From an uncultured Alphaproteobacteria bacterium (GTDB taxonomy: Bacteria; Pseudomonadota; Alphaproteobacteria; HIMB59; GCA-002718135): a stretch of DNA of 63,014 bases. The stretch's first letter is position 1; each line of letters starts with the position of its first letter. Positions 35,111 to 44,470 of the stretch are shown in pieces. The position numbers and the translations under genes are program-made. A model generated the notes under the pieces. It had not been told where the DNA came from, did not search any database, and saw nothing but the letters and a program-made list of their open reading frames with translations. The stretch covers positions 1 to 63,014 of the forward strand of contig CACNHT010000007.1 of assembly GCA_902620285.1 (NCBI GenBank), written 5' to 3'.

Positions 35111-35871
35111 TTAATAATTTTAAAACCTTTGAAAAAAATAAATGATGTAATAATCAAAGTTAATAAAATAAAAAACATTATAAAGATATTTTCAACTAAA
35201 TTAAATGAAAATTCATCATTAAATGAATTCCTAAAAAAGCTTACAACATAATAGTAAGGATTATATAAAAGTATAGCCTTCAAATTATCAGGAAGATAAT
35301 TTATTGAAAAAAAGGTTCCTGATAAAAAATTAATAGGCGCAACAAAAAAGCTCGAGAATGTACTTTGTGAATCCCAAGAATTAAAAATTATTCCTACGAA
35401 ACATCCTAAACATGAGAAAAAAATTATAACTAAAAATAGGTAGTAAAAAAAATAAAAAAAATTATAAATTTCAATATCTATTAAAAAAGTAAATATAAAA
35501 AAATTAAATAGTGCTAAAATAATTCCAATAATAAGAGATGTGAATATTAAAGATATTAATATTTCAATCCTATATATAGGTGCCATTAACCAATCATCTA
35601 AAGAACCAATTTGTTTCATATGAATTAAAGTAGCAGACGAATTATCGTAACTTTCCTGAGCTACGATCATAATAATTAATCCAGGAGCAATAAATTCAAC
35701 GAAAGAACCAGAATCCATAGAAAGTGAGTAATAATTTTCTACTGTTATAAAAACTAATATAAATAAAAGATTTGTAGTTAAAGGGGCTAATAAAGAATAA
35801 TGATACTCTTGTAGAAATTCTTTTATTCTAAATGCGATTATTGAATAAATCGCACTAAAATTTAACATCAA
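35107..35871 (-). CDS. ABC-2 type transporter permease
   Basis: A 254-residue membrane protein with six predicted helices. FVEFIAPGLIIMIVAQESYDNSSATLIHMKQIGSLDDWLMAPI is the typical ABC-2 membrane element with a P-G turn and coupling helix (cited for FIAPGLIIM and DDWLMAPI), and APINFLSGTFFSINYLP with the following LYNPYYYVVSFFRNSF is the classic C-terminal motif. The ATPase that should partner it is not adjacent, so it must be supplied from elsewhere. Starts at 35871 and 35868 are equivalent. It lies 6 bases after the M20 gene on the same strand. Confidence 0.84.
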   Translation of the reverse strand: MMLNFSAIYSIIAFRIKEFLQEYHYSLLAPLTTNLLFILVFITVENYYSLSMDSGSFVEFIAPGLIIMIVAQESYDNSSATLIHMKQIGSLDDWLMAPIYRIEILISLIFTSLIIGIILALFNFFIFTFLIDIEIYNFFYFFYYLFLVIIFFSCLGCFVGIIFNSWDSQSTFSSFFVAPINFLSGTFFSINYLPDNLKAILLYNPYYYVVSFFRNSFNDEFSFNLVENIFIMFFILLTLIITSFIFFKGFKIIK

Positions 35872-35877
35872 TTAAGA

Positions 35878-37056
35878 TTACTTAGAAAAGTATTTTTGAA
35901 CAAGGTCCACCCAAAAATTTACACCAATGGGTAATAAATTATCATTAAAATCATACTTTGTTGTATGTAGATGAGCACTATGTTCTGCATCTCCTTGACC
36001 AAGATAAAGATATGAGCCAGGTTTTTTTTCTAGCAAATATGAAAAATCTTCTCCTCCCATTGACGGGTCAATATCAGTAATAACTTTATCATCACCAACT
36101 AAATCTTTAGCTACATTTGCTGCAAATTTTGTTTCTTCTTTAGAATTGATAGTAGGTGGATATTTATTAACTAAATCAAATTCAATTTTTATCTCTGCAC
36201 CATGTGCATCCGCTATACCTTTACATAATTCATTTAATCTTTTTTCTATATATGCTCGTGTTTCTCTTCGAAAAGTTCTAATAGTCCCGCCCATTTTAAC
36301 TTGATCGTCTATTACATTATAAGCCGTACCAGCATTAATTTTTGTAATACTTATAAGGGCTTTATCAACAGGATCTGTGGATCTACTTATAATTGTTTGA
36401 ACAGCAGAAATAACTTGTGCAGAAATTACAACAGGATCAATTGCTAGATGAGGTGATGCAGCATGACCGCCCTTTCCTTTTACAGTAATATCAAATTCAT
36501 CAACTGCTGCCATCATCGGTCCACTATTTACACCAAACGTACCTAAAGGTAACTCAGGCCAATTATGAAGTGCATATACTTCATCAATTTTAAAATCATC
36601 AAACATACCATCTTGAATCATTTTTTCTCCTCCAGCAAAACCTTCTTCTCCTGGTTGAAAAATAAAATATACTCTTCCATTAAAATTATTATTTTCACTT
36701 AGATATTTCGCTGCTCCAAGAAGCATTGTGGTGTGACCATCGTGACCACAACCATGCATCATACCTTTATTTTGTGATTTATGATTAAATTCGTTTTGTT
36801 CTGGCATAGGAAGAGCGTCAAAATCTGCTCTTAAACCAATTGTCTTATCATTAGTAACTTCATTACCATCTACCCAAGCAACAACACCTGTATTAGCGTA
36901 ACCATCTTTAAATTTAATATTAAATTCACTTAACTTATTTTTGATATATTTTGATGTTTCAAATTCTTGAAGGCCTATCTCAGGAATTTTATGCAGATCC
37001 TGACGCCATTCTGTCATCTGATCTTGCATTTGATTTATACTATTTAAAATTGGCAT
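35878..37056 (-). CDS. M20-family amidohydrolase (hippurate/N-acyl-amino-acid hydrolase type)
   Basis: Zinc/Mn-dependent aminoacylase of 392 residues. The N-terminal WRQDLHKIPEIGLQEFET and GLRADFDALPMPEQ start the catalytic domain; MMHGCGHDGHTTMLLGAA supplies the metal Cys and His, FIFQPGEEGFAGG the catalytic Glu pair, and VYALHNWPELPLG a metal His. The dimerisation lid has KGKGGHAASPHLAIDP, and GGEDFSYLLEKKPGSYLYLG closes the protein. Substrates are N-acyl amino acids or similar amides by family; the exact one is unknown. It begins in a TAATG overlap with the lytic transglycosylase-like gene stop... the two share one base on the minus strand. Confidence 0.9.
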   Translation of the reverse strand: MPILNSINQMQDQMTEWRQDLHKIPEIGLQEFETSKYIKNKLSEFNIKFKDGYANTGVVAWVDGNEVTNDKTIGLRADFDALPMPEQNEFNHKSQNKGMMHGCGHDGHTTMLLGAAKYLSENNNFNGRVYFIFQPGEEGFAGGEKMIQDGMFDDFKIDEVYALHNWPELPLGTFGVNSGPMMAAVDEFDITVKGKGGHAASPHLAIDPVVISAQVISAVQTIISRSTDPVDKALISITKINAGTAYNVIDDQVKMGGTIRTFRRETRAYIEKRLNELCKGIADAHGAEIKIEFDLVNKYPPTINSKEETKFAANVAKDLVGDDKVITDIDPSMGGEDFSYLLEKKPGSYLYLGQGDAEHSAHLHTTKYDFNDNLLPIGVNFWVDLVQKYFSK

Positions 37057-37670
37057 TATAGTATTCCGAAGAAACCTTTTTTATTTAGTTTTTCTTCACA
37101 TTGTTTTAGTTGTTTATTAAACATCTTAGTATTTCTTTCTACATTTTTAGCAACATCAATCAACCAATCTTTACTTTTAAATGTCTCTTTTGACCATCCG
37201 TTTTGACCTTCATGGTATGCTAAATATTGATTATAGTAATCATTTTTTGAAATTCCAATCATATTTTCGGACTGAGTTGTGTACCAGCCAATAAAATCGG
37301 TTACATCTTTAAAGTTCGCCCTTGATGCATTTTGATTTCCAGTTTTATTCTTATACCAATCCCAAGTGGGATTTGTTATTTGTGCATAACCAAAAGCAGT
37401 TGATGGTCTAGAGGTTGGTATTAAACCTAAAAATTTTTTTCTTTTCGGTTTTGCAAATTGAGTGAAAGATGATTCTTGTTTTATAACTGCTAATTGGAAT
37501 GCAATTGGGGTATTCCATTTATCATAAGAATTTTTAGTTGCTTTATACCAGCTTTTCTTTTCATCAAAAATTATGCAACTATCAGCAGTATTTGTTAACT
37601 GATTTGAGGTGCATGCATATAAAAATAACAATGTAATGCACAATAATTTAAAAAAACTATCAAAATTCAT
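37056..37670 (-). CDS. Lipoprotein with lysozyme/SLT-like (lytic transglycosylase) fold
   Basis: A 204-residue protein starting MNFDSFFKLLCITLLFLYACTS, a signal peptide with a lipobox-like LYAC, so it is probably anchored to a membrane. IAFQLAVIKQESSFTQFAKP contains the candidate catalytic Glu of SLT-type enzymes, and STAFGYAQITNPTWDWYKNKTG and YYNQYLAYHEGQNGW match the GYxQ and AYH-G elements of the fold. It presumably cleaves peptidoglycan glycan strands. The start at 37670 is preferred to 37688 for signal-peptide geometry. It is coupled to the M20 gene downstream by a one-base overlap. Confidence 0.82.
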   Translation of the reverse strand: MNFDSFFKLLCITLLFLYACTSNQLTNTADSCIIFDEKKSWYKATKNSYDKWNTPIAFQLAVIKQESSFTQFAKPKRKKFLGLIPTSRPSTAFGYAQITNPTWDWYKNKTGNQNASRANFKDVTDFIGWYTTQSENMIGISKNDYYNQYLAYHEGQNGWSKETFKSKDWLIDVAKNVERNTKMFNKQLKQCEEKLNKKGFFGIL

Positions 37671-37771
37671 TATGAATCTAAATACCATAACTTTTACTTA
37701 TATAGTCTTAAATGTGGCAAAAAATTATTGCTTACTATTGAATTATAGATATGAATGCTTAAATTTCAAAA

Positions 37772-39631
37772 ATGGCAGAAAAAACTAAAGAAAATTTAAC
37801 ATTTCAAGCTGAAGTAAGTAAGCTTTTAGATCTTGTTGCTAATTCCCTTTATAGTGAAAGAGAAATATTTCTAAGAGAACTAATATCTAATTCAGCTGAT
37901 GCCTGCGAAAAATTAAGATATCAATCACTTTCCAAAAAAAATCTTTTGAAAGATGAAAAGGATTTAAAAATTAATATCAGAGTTTCAAAAAAGAAAAAAA
38001 TAATTGAAATTGAAGATAATGGAATTGGAATGTCAAAAAATGAACTTATTGACAATTTAGGAACTATAGCGAGATCAGGAACTAGTAAATTTATTGAAGC
38101 AATGAAAAATAAAAAAAGCAACGATATTTCTGCAATTGGACAGTTTGGTGTTGGTTTTTATTCCTCATATATGGTTGCAGATAATGTTGAAGTACTTTCT
38201 AAAGATGCTGAAAATGAAGAAACAAATCTTTGGTCATCTAATGGAAAAGAAAATTATACCATAGAAGAAGCTAAAAAAGATAAAAGAGGCACTTGTATAA
38301 CTCTAAATATCAAGAAAGATGCTGATGAATTTTTGGATTCATTTCGTTTAAGATCAATTATAACAAAATACTCAAATTATATTCCTTTTCCGATTTATCT
38401 TAAGGACCTTGATGATAAAGAAAAAGAAGAAAAAATAAATGAAGGTAGTCCATTATGGCTAAAAGATAAAAAGAATATAAAAGAGGAAGACTATAAGCAA
38501 TTTTATAATAATATTTCATTTAACTTTGATGATCCCTTAAAAACTATTCATTATAACGCTGAGGGTGTTATTAGTTATAAGGCTTTACTTTATTTTCCTA
38601 CAAATCAACCTATGGATTTATTCAATGCTGATAGGAAAAATAAAATAAAATTATATGTTCAAAAAGTTTTTATCACTGATGATTGTGAAGACATAATTCC
38701 AAATTGGTTACGTTTTATTCCAGGAGTAGTCGACTCACAAGATATTTCTCTCAATGTAAGTAGAGAAATGCTTCAAAATAATCCTATTATTACAAAAATA
38801 AAAAAAGGTATTACAAATAAAATTTTAAGTGAAATTGATAGCTTGGCTAAGAAGGAAAAGGATAAATTTGAGACATTTTGGAATAATTTTGGTCCTGTTC
38901 TAAAAGAAGGGTTATATGAACATAATGATCATCATGAAAAAATCCTACCGCTATTGAGATTTGAAAATTCTTTAAATGATAAAAAAATATCTCTTGAAGA
39001 GTACACCAAATTAATGGCTAAAGATCAAAAAGAAATTTATTATTTTGCTAATACTGATAAGGATCATATTAAAAACTCCCCTCAATTAGAAGTTTTCACT
39101 GATAAAAAGATACCAGTTTTGTTTATGGTTGATGCAGTAGATGAGTTTTGGATACAAAATGTAAATAAATTTAAAGATTTAGAATTTAAATCAATAACCA
39201 AAGGTAAGGTTGATGTTTCAAAAGTTGGTGAAAAATCAAGTAAGAAAGACGAAGATAAAAAAGAAGTAGATAGTAAAATCAATGATTTAATCAACATACT
39301 TAAAACAGAGCTTAAAGAGACAATATCTGATGTTATTGTATCTAAGAGATTAACAAAAAGTCCAATTCTGCTTGTTGCTGAAGAAGCTGGGATGGATATA
39401 AATATGGAAAAGTTGATGAAAATGCATAATCAAAAAACTCCTGTTTCAAAAAAAATACTTGAAATTAATCCAAACCATCCGATGATTATAAATTTATCTC
39501 AAAATTTAACAAAAATTGACCATAAAAAAGCTTCAAATTTAATTTTAGATCAAGCTAATATATTAGATGGTAACATTCTCTCAAATCCATCTGCTTACTT
39601 AGAAAATTTAACTGAAATTTTTATTAAGTAA
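37772..39631 (+). CDS. htpG: Chaperone protein HtpG (Hsp90)
   Basis: ATP-dependent molecular chaperone of 619 residues. The GHKL ATPase domain is complete: YSEREIFLRELISNSADACEKLR with the Mg-binding Asn, IEIEDNGIGMSKNEL, GTIARSGTSKFIEA and IGQFGVGFYSSYMVAD. The middle domain has PTNQPMDLF and LNVSREMLQNNPIITKIKK with the catalytic-loop Arg. The C-terminal dimerisation domain is shorter and Lys-rich. It overlaps the convergent serA end by 8 bases. The 100-base gap upstream shows no obvious heat-shock operator. Confidence 0.96.
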   Translation: MAEKTKENLTFQAEVSKLLDLVANSLYSEREIFLRELISNSADACEKLRYQSLSKKNLLKDEKDLKINIRVSKKKKIIEIEDNGIGMSKNELIDNLGTIARSGTSKFIEAMKNKKSNDISAIGQFGVGFYSSYMVADNVEVLSKDAENEETNLWSSNGKENYTIEEAKKDKRGTCITLNIKKDADEFLDSFRLRSIITKYSNYIPFPIYLKDLDDKEKEEKINEGSPLWLKDKKNIKEEDYKQFYNNISFNFDDPLKTIHYNAEGVISYKALLYFPTNQPMDLFNADRKNKIKLYVQKVFITDDCEDIIPNWLRFIPGVVDSQDISLNVSREMLQNNPIITKIKKGITNKILSEIDSLAKKEKDKFETFWNNFGPVLKEGLYEHNDHHEKILPLLRFENSLNDKKISLEEYTKLMAKDQKEIYYFANTDKDHIKNSPQLEVFTDKKIPVLFMVDAVDEFWIQNVNKFKDLEFKSITKGKVDVSKVGEKSSKKDEDKKEVDSKINDLINILKTELKETISDVIVSKRLTKSPILLVAEEAGMDINMEKLMKMHNQKTPVSKKILEINPNHPMIINLSQNLTKIDHKKASNLILDQANILDGNILSNPSAYLENLTEIFIK

Positions 39632-40562
39632 CTGAATTTATAATTTTATTATTATTAAAAAATTCAACAAACTGATTAGCAACCATTTCTGCTACAACTA
39701 TTTGTGCTTCATCAGTAGAAGCAGCAATATGTGGAGTTAAAATTATATTATCTAAATTATAAAATCCACTTTCTTCCAAAGGCTCATTTTTAAAAACATC
39801 TAATGCAGCGCCTTGAATTTCTTTTTTTTCTAGAGCATTTTTAAGATCATCTTCATCAACTAAGTTACCTCTAGCAGTATTGATAATGATACAATTTTTT
39901 TTCATCATTGATAAATGATTTTTATTCATAATGGGGTTACCATCCTTACTGGGTTTACAGTGAAATGAAATTATATCTGAATATTTAATAATGTCATCGA
40001 TAGAACAAGAATTATATTCAGGAAAGCTATCCTTAATTGTTTCAAAATATGAAGAAAATATTGAAACTTTCATTCCCAATACATTAGATATTTCTGCAAC
40101 TCTTTTGCCTACATTACCAAAACCTACGATACCAATTTTTTTACCTTTAATTTCATTTCCCTTTAATTTCTTTTTTTCCCAAAGACCCTTATGAGTTGTT
40201 TCATTTGCAGCAGTAATTTTTCTTAGTAATGCAAAAATTAAACCAATTGTATGTTCTGCTGTAGCATTTGTATTGCCTCCTGGAGTATTCATTACAATAA
40301 TATTTTTATTTTTAGCAGCTTCCACATCAACATTATCTACTCCTGCTCCTGCCCTACCTATAATTTTTAAATTTGAAAGAGAGTCAATTAAATCTTTTCG
40401 CACTTTAGTTGCAGAACGAATGATTAAACCATCATAGTTATCGATTATTTTTTTTAATTCTTCAGGAGATAAATTTGTTTTTGTATCAACTGAAATGTTA
40501 TTTTTTATTAAAATTTTAGATGCAATATTATCTAGTGAATCTGATATTAATACTTTAGGCAT
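39624..40562 (-). CDS. serA: D-3-phosphoglycerate dehydrogenase (short form)
   Basis: First committed step of serine synthesis, oxidising 3-phosphoglycerate with NAD. The protein starts at 40562 (MPKVLISDSL) and has 312 residues, so it is the short form without the ACT and intervening domains of longer enzymes. VGFGNVGKRVAEI is the NAD motif; NTARGNLVDEDDL, DVFKNEPL and ILTPHIAASTDEA carry the catalytic Arg, Glu and His. It overlaps the serC stop by 8 bases, third in the DUF1015-serC-serA operon. Lack of an ACT domain suggests no serine feedback through this subunit. Confidence 0.92.
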   Translation of the reverse strand: MPKVLISDSLDNIASKILIKNNISVDTKTNLSPEELKKIIDNYDGLIIRSATKVRKDLIDSLSNLKIIGRAGAGVDNVDVEAAKNKNIIVMNTPGGNTNATAEHTIGLIFALLRKITAANETTHKGLWEKKKLKGNEIKGKKIGIVGFGNVGKRVAEISNVLGMKVSIFSSYFETIKDSFPEYNSCSIDDIIKYSDIISFHCKPSKDGNPIMNKNHLSMMKKNCIIINTARGNLVDEDDLKNALEKKEIQGAALDVFKNEPLEESGFYNLDNIILTPHIAASTDEAQIVVAEMVANQFVEFFNNNKIINSVT

Positions 40563-41718
40563 GTTTTGATTTAATCTCTGAATAGGCCCAATCAATCCAA
40601 GGTAAAACTAATTCTACATCTGAAGTTTGAACCGTGCCTCCAGCCCATATTCTAAAAGAAGGTGGTGCTTTGGGATATCCATTACAATCAAATCCAACAT
40701 TATTTTCAGAAAGTAACTTGCAAATATCGGCCATCACAGCTCTTTGACTACTTTCATCTTTATTAGTAAACCAATCTTCAATAATTTTAAAAGTTATTCC
40801 AGTATTTGAAATATAATTCTCATCTTCAATTTCAGATAAAAAAGTAACCCAATCTCTCTCATTAATCCATTCTCGAATTTTTTGTAAAGAATTCTGAGAT
40901 TTGGAGATTAACGAATTTAAACCTCCTTGAGAAGAAACCCAGTTTAAAGAATCAATAATATCTTCAACACATATCATAGAAGGTGTATTTATTGTGTTTC
41001 CTTCGAATATACCTTTTATTAATTTCTTATTTTCAGCTAATCTAAATAATTTTGGTACTGGCCAACTAGGTGTAAAACTTTCTAATCTTTCAACAACGCG
41101 TGGAGAAATTGCTATCATTCCATGCGCAGCTTCTCCTCCAAGTATTTTTTGCCAAGACCAGGTTATAACATCACATTTATTGTAATCTATTGGCATACCA
41201 AAGATTGCTGAAGTAGCATCACAAATAGTTAGACCTTTTCTGTCATCAGGTATCCAGTCTCCATTAGGAACTTTGACACCAGAAGTTGTCCCATTCCATG
41301 TAAAAATTACATCATTATCAAAATTGACTTTGCTAAGATCAGGTAGTTTGCCATAATCTTCTTCATGAATATTTAAATTATCTAATTTTAATTCACTAAT
41401 TGCATCTATTACCCAATCTTTACCAAAATTTTCCCACGCAAGAATATCGACTCCCGTTTTACCTAATAAGCACCACATAGCTGCCTCTAAAGCACCAGTA
41501 TTTGATCCAGGCATTATACCCAATAAATAATCATCAGGTAATTTTAGAATATCTTTTGATTTATCAATTGCTTCTTTTAGTCTTGCTTTACATTCAACAG
41601 ATCTATGAGATCTGCCAGTTAAAGCATTACTCAAGACAGATATATCCCAGCCTGGTCTTTTTGAGGTTGGACCACTTGAAAAGTTTGGATTATTAGGTTT
41701 CGTATTAGGTTTATTCAT
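40555..41718 (-). CDS. serC: Phosphoserine aminotransferase
   Basis: PLP enzyme converting 3-phosphohydroxypyruvate and glutamate to phosphoserine. The 387-residue sequence has NFSSGPTSKRPGW at the N-terminus, GIMPGSNTGALEAAMW for cofactor phosphate binding, CDATSAIFGMPIDY with the PLP Asp, and WSWQKILGGEAAHGM with the Schiff-base Lys. This is the alphaproteobacterial/archaeal-type SerC. ATG 41718 makes the same 8-base ATGAATAA overlap with the DUF1015 stop that is used between serC and serA, so I prefer it to 41736. Confidence 0.92.
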   Translation of the reverse strand: MNKPNTKPNNPNFSSGPTSKRPGWDISVLSNALTGRSHRSVECKARLKEAIDKSKDILKLPDDYLLGIMPGSNTGALEAAMWCLLGKTGVDILAWENFGKDWVIDAISELKLDNLNIHEEDYGKLPDLSKVNFDNDVIFTWNGTTSGVKVPNGDWIPDDRKGLTICDATSAIFGMPIDYNKCDVITWSWQKILGGEAAHGMIAISPRVVERLESFTPSWPVPKLFRLAENKKLIKGIFEGNTINTPSMICVEDIIDSLNWVSSQGGLNSLISKSQNSLQKIREWINERDWVTFLSEIEDENYISNTGITFKIIEDWFTNKDESSQRAVMADICKLLSENNVGFDCNGYPKAPPSFRIWAGGTVQTSDVELVLPWIDWAYSEIKSKHA

Positions 41719-42928
41719 ATGCTTTTTCAAACTCATAAACTACTAAGCCATCTAAGGGTTTTGGATCGAACCATGTTGATTTAGGAGGCATAGTCAAATT
41801 TTTATTCGCGACCGTAATAACATCACTTATTGAAGATGGGAAGATAGAAAATGCCACACTATCAGTATTTTCATCAACTTTTTTTTCTAAAGCTGCCAAA
41901 CCATGACATCCAGCAATAAATCTTATTCTTTCATCATTGTTAACATCAGAAATATTTAAGTGTTTTTTAAAAATGAAATTGTTTAAAATATTAATATCTA
42001 ATGTATCAACAAAATTATCAGTTTTTAATTCAGTTTTAAAATACAATGAATACCACTTTTTTTCATGATACATTCCAAATTGTTTATTTGATTGAGGTTT
42101 GAATGGATTTTTTTCATTTTTTATTTCGAAGTTTTTAGAAAGAATTTCTAAAAACTTTTCTTCATTCAAACCATTTAAATCTTTAACAACTCTATTATAA
42201 TCAAATATTTTAGCTTCGTCACTTGGAAATGCTGCTATCATAAAATCTTCCTGCAAAATATTTTTATTATAATTTAATTCTCCGATAATTTTCATTGCAC
42301 CCATTCTATGATGTCCATCAGCAATATAGAAATTATCTACTTCATTTATAAAAACAGAAGATAAGTTTTCGATAAAAGATTGATCAGAAATACACCATAA
42401 TTTATGGATAGATTTATCAAAGCTTTCAAAATCATAGTCTGGAGTATTTGATATGATAGAGGTTAACAAATCTTTTATCTTATTATTTTTTTTATATACT
42501 ACATAGATAGGACCAATTTGTGTTTTTATATTTAACATTTGCTCTGCTCTTTCTCTCATCCTTCTCTCGTATATTTTTTCATGTGCTTTAATTTTTTCAT
42601 CTACAAAATCTGAGATTTTAGAAAGAGATAAAAATCCTAGTTGAGTATGACCTTGAAATTCAATTTGATAAATATAATAAAATAATTCTTTATCTTTTTT
42701 AATTACATCATTTTCTTTCATTTCCTGAAAATGTGATTTTGCTTCTAAAAGAGTATCTGCTTCTTTTAATTGTCCAACAGGATTTAAAATTTTTAAGTAA
42801 TTCCAATAATTATTTTTTTTAAATATTTCTATATTTTCAATACTTAAATGATCAGTAGAAGGGGCAATTAAATTTTTTGCATCTTCGTTATAAGGACGTG
42901 TTCCTTTAAAAGGTTTAATTTCAACCAT
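41711..42928 (-). CDS. DUF1015-family protein
   Basis: A 405-residue protein of the DUF1015 family, which in several bacteria sits with serA/serC. It starts VEIKPFKGTRPYNEDAKNLIAPSTDH, contains the family core YIADGHHRMGAMKI (with ADGHHR, about residue 204) and FMIAAFPSDEAKIFDYNRVVKDL, and ends in PKSTWFDPKPLDGLVVY. The ADGHHR motif resembles a ParB/Srx-like nucleotide-dependent kinase site, suggesting a serine- or phosphate-transfer role, which is inference. It is first in the operon with serC and serA. Confidence 0.85.
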   Translation of the reverse strand: MVEIKPFKGTRPYNEDAKNLIAPSTDHLSIENIEIFKKNNYWNYLKILNPVGQLKEADTLLEAKSHFQEMKENDVIKKDKELFYYIYQIEFQGHTQLGFLSLSKISDFVDEKIKAHEKIYERRMRERAEQMLNIKTQIGPIYVVYKKNNKIKDLLTSIISNTPDYDFESFDKSIHKLWCISDQSFIENLSSVFINEVDNFYIADGHHRMGAMKIIGELNYNKNILQEDFMIAAFPSDEAKIFDYNRVVKDLNGLNEEKFLEILSKNFEIKNEKNPFKPQSNKQFGMYHEKKWYSLYFKTELKTDNFVDTLDINILNNFIFKKHLNISDVNNDERIRFIAGCHGLAALEKKVDENTDSVAFSIFPSSISDVITVANKNLTMPPKSTWFDPKPLDGLVVYEFEKAYE

Positions 42929-42974
42929 AATAATAAAACACCTTTAATAAAATAAAAAAAAATTTAAACTTAAA

Positions 42975-44339
42975 TTATGCTACTTCTGGTATTTGAGAAA
43001 TAGATTTACCTATTCCATCATCATCAATGACATCATCAGCCATTGATCCATTTAAATAATCATCATAAGCTGACATATCAAAATATCCATGACCACATAA
43101 ATTAAAGAGAATAGTTTTTGACTCACCTTTTTCTTTACATTCTAAAGCTGCATCAATAGCACCTTTAATTGCATGATTTCCTTCTGGAGCAGGAATAATT
43201 CCTTCTTGTTTTGCAAAAGTTAAACCAGCTTCAAAACAATCTTTTTGACCGTAAGCCTTTGCTCTCATCAGACCTAACTCATATAAGTGACTTAAATGAT
43301 AAGACATGCCATGGTATCTTAATCCACCAGAGTGATTAGCCGGCGGTAAGAAATCAGATCCAAGAGTATGCATTTTAATTAATGGAGTCATTTTTGCCAT
43401 ATCACCATGATCATAAGCATACTTACCCTTAGTGAATGAAGGACATGATGCGGGCTCGCAACCAATTATATCAATTTTTTGACCACCTCTTAACTGTTGT
43501 CCTAAAAATGGAAACATTAATCCAGAAAGATTACTACCACCACCTGTACAGCCAACAATTATATCAGGATAATCTCCAGCCATCTCCATTTGCATAATAG
43601 CTTCATTACCATTTATAGTTTGATGCATTAAAACGTGGCCTAAAACACTTCCAAGTGAGTATTTAGCCTTACCTCCACTTTTAACAGTTGCTTCTATTGC
43701 TTCTGATATAGCTATTCCCAAACTACCAGGGTTATCAGGATTTTCTGATAATAACTTGTTACCGAAATCAGTTAAATTAGATGGACTAGCGTGACAGTTA
43801 GCGCCGAATGATTGCATCATTAATTTTCTGTAAGGCTTGTGATCAAAACTAACCTTAACCATGAAAACTTCTATATCTATACCAAAGATCTGACCAGCAA
43901 AAGCTAATGAACTTCCCCACTGACCTGCGCCCGTTTCAGTAAAAATTTTACTAATTCCTTCTTCTTTATTAAAAAATGCTTGTGGAACTGCAGTATTTGG
44001 TTTGTGACTTCCAGTAGGACTAACACCTTCATATTTATAATAAATTTTAGCTGGTGTATCTAAAAACTTTTCTAATCTTCTTGCTCTAAATAAAGGAGAA
44101 GGTCTCCATTGTTTGTATACTTCTCTTACTGGTTCAGGAATTTCTATTTCTCTTTCAGTAGAAACTTCTTGCATAATTAAACTCATTGGAAATAAAGGTG
44201 CAAAGTCATCAGGACCAGCTGGCTGTTTAGTTCCAGGGTGTAAAGGTGGTGGTGGCGGACTTGGTAGGTCAGCATTAATATTATACCAAAACTTTGGTGC
44301 TTTATTTTCTTCTAGTAAATATTTAATTGAGTCACTCAT
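42975..44339 (-). CDS. trpB2: Tryptophan synthase beta-like protein (TrpB2)
   Basis: PLP-dependent beta-replacement enzyme of 454 residues of the TrpB2 subgroup. Unlike TrpB1 it has an N-terminal extension with a Pro-rich stretch (LPSPPPPPLHPGT). GVSPTGSHKPNTAVPQAFF carries the Schiff-base Lys, ETGAGQWGSSLAFAG the catalytic-region Glu, and VGCTGGGSNLSGLMFPFL the phosphate loop. No trpA or other trp gene is nearby, which is usual for trpB2. It probably makes tryptophan from indole and serine or phosphoserine; placement beside the serine operon may reflect this (inference). Confidence 0.9.
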   Translation of the reverse strand: MSDSIKYLLEENKAPKFWYNINADLPSPPPPPLHPGTKQPAGPDDFAPLFPMSLIMQEVSTEREIEIPEPVREVYKQWRPSPLFRARRLEKFLDTPAKIYYKYEGVSPTGSHKPNTAVPQAFFNKEEGISKIFTETGAGQWGSSLAFAGQIFGIDIEVFMVKVSFDHKPYRKLMMQSFGANCHASPSNLTDFGNKLLSENPDNPGSLGIAISEAIEATVKSGGKAKYSLGSVLGHVLMHQTINGNEAIMQMEMAGDYPDIIVGCTGGGSNLSGLMFPFLGQQLRGGQKIDIIGCEPASCPSFTKGKYAYDHGDMAKMTPLIKMHTLGSDFLPPANHSGGLRYHGMSYHLSHLYELGLMRAKAYGQKDCFEAGLTFAKQEGIIPAPEGNHAIKGAIDAALECKEKGESKTILFNLCGHGYFDMSAYDDYLNGSMADDVIDDDGIGKSISQIPEVA

Positions 44340-44383
44340 AATAAAAGTATATTGGACTATAAAATATTAAATTTCAACTATAA

Positions 44384-44470
44384 ATGAAATACTTTAACTT
44401 CAAAAATGTGTCTATTTTTATTGCTGCTTTATTAGTATTATACGTTTTTTTCGGATATTTTACTCATTGA
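44384..44470 (+). CDS. Possible 28-residue single-span membrane micro-protein
   Basis: ATG 44384 to TGA 44470 encodes MKYFNFKNVSIFIAALLVLY and then VFFGYFTH: a short basic N-terminus, one hydrophobic helix and a short end. It stands 44 bases from the divergent trpB2 start and overlaps the end of the convergent DMT gene by 33 bases. No ribosome binding site is evident. The helix pattern is suggestive, but a chance AT-rich frame is equally possible. Confidence 0.3.
   Translation: MKYFNFKNVSIFIAALLVLYVFFGYFTH

Noticed and set aside
42975-44339. Member of a tryptophan operon
   Set aside because: No trpA, trpC or trpF nearby, and the N-terminal extension places it in TrpB2.
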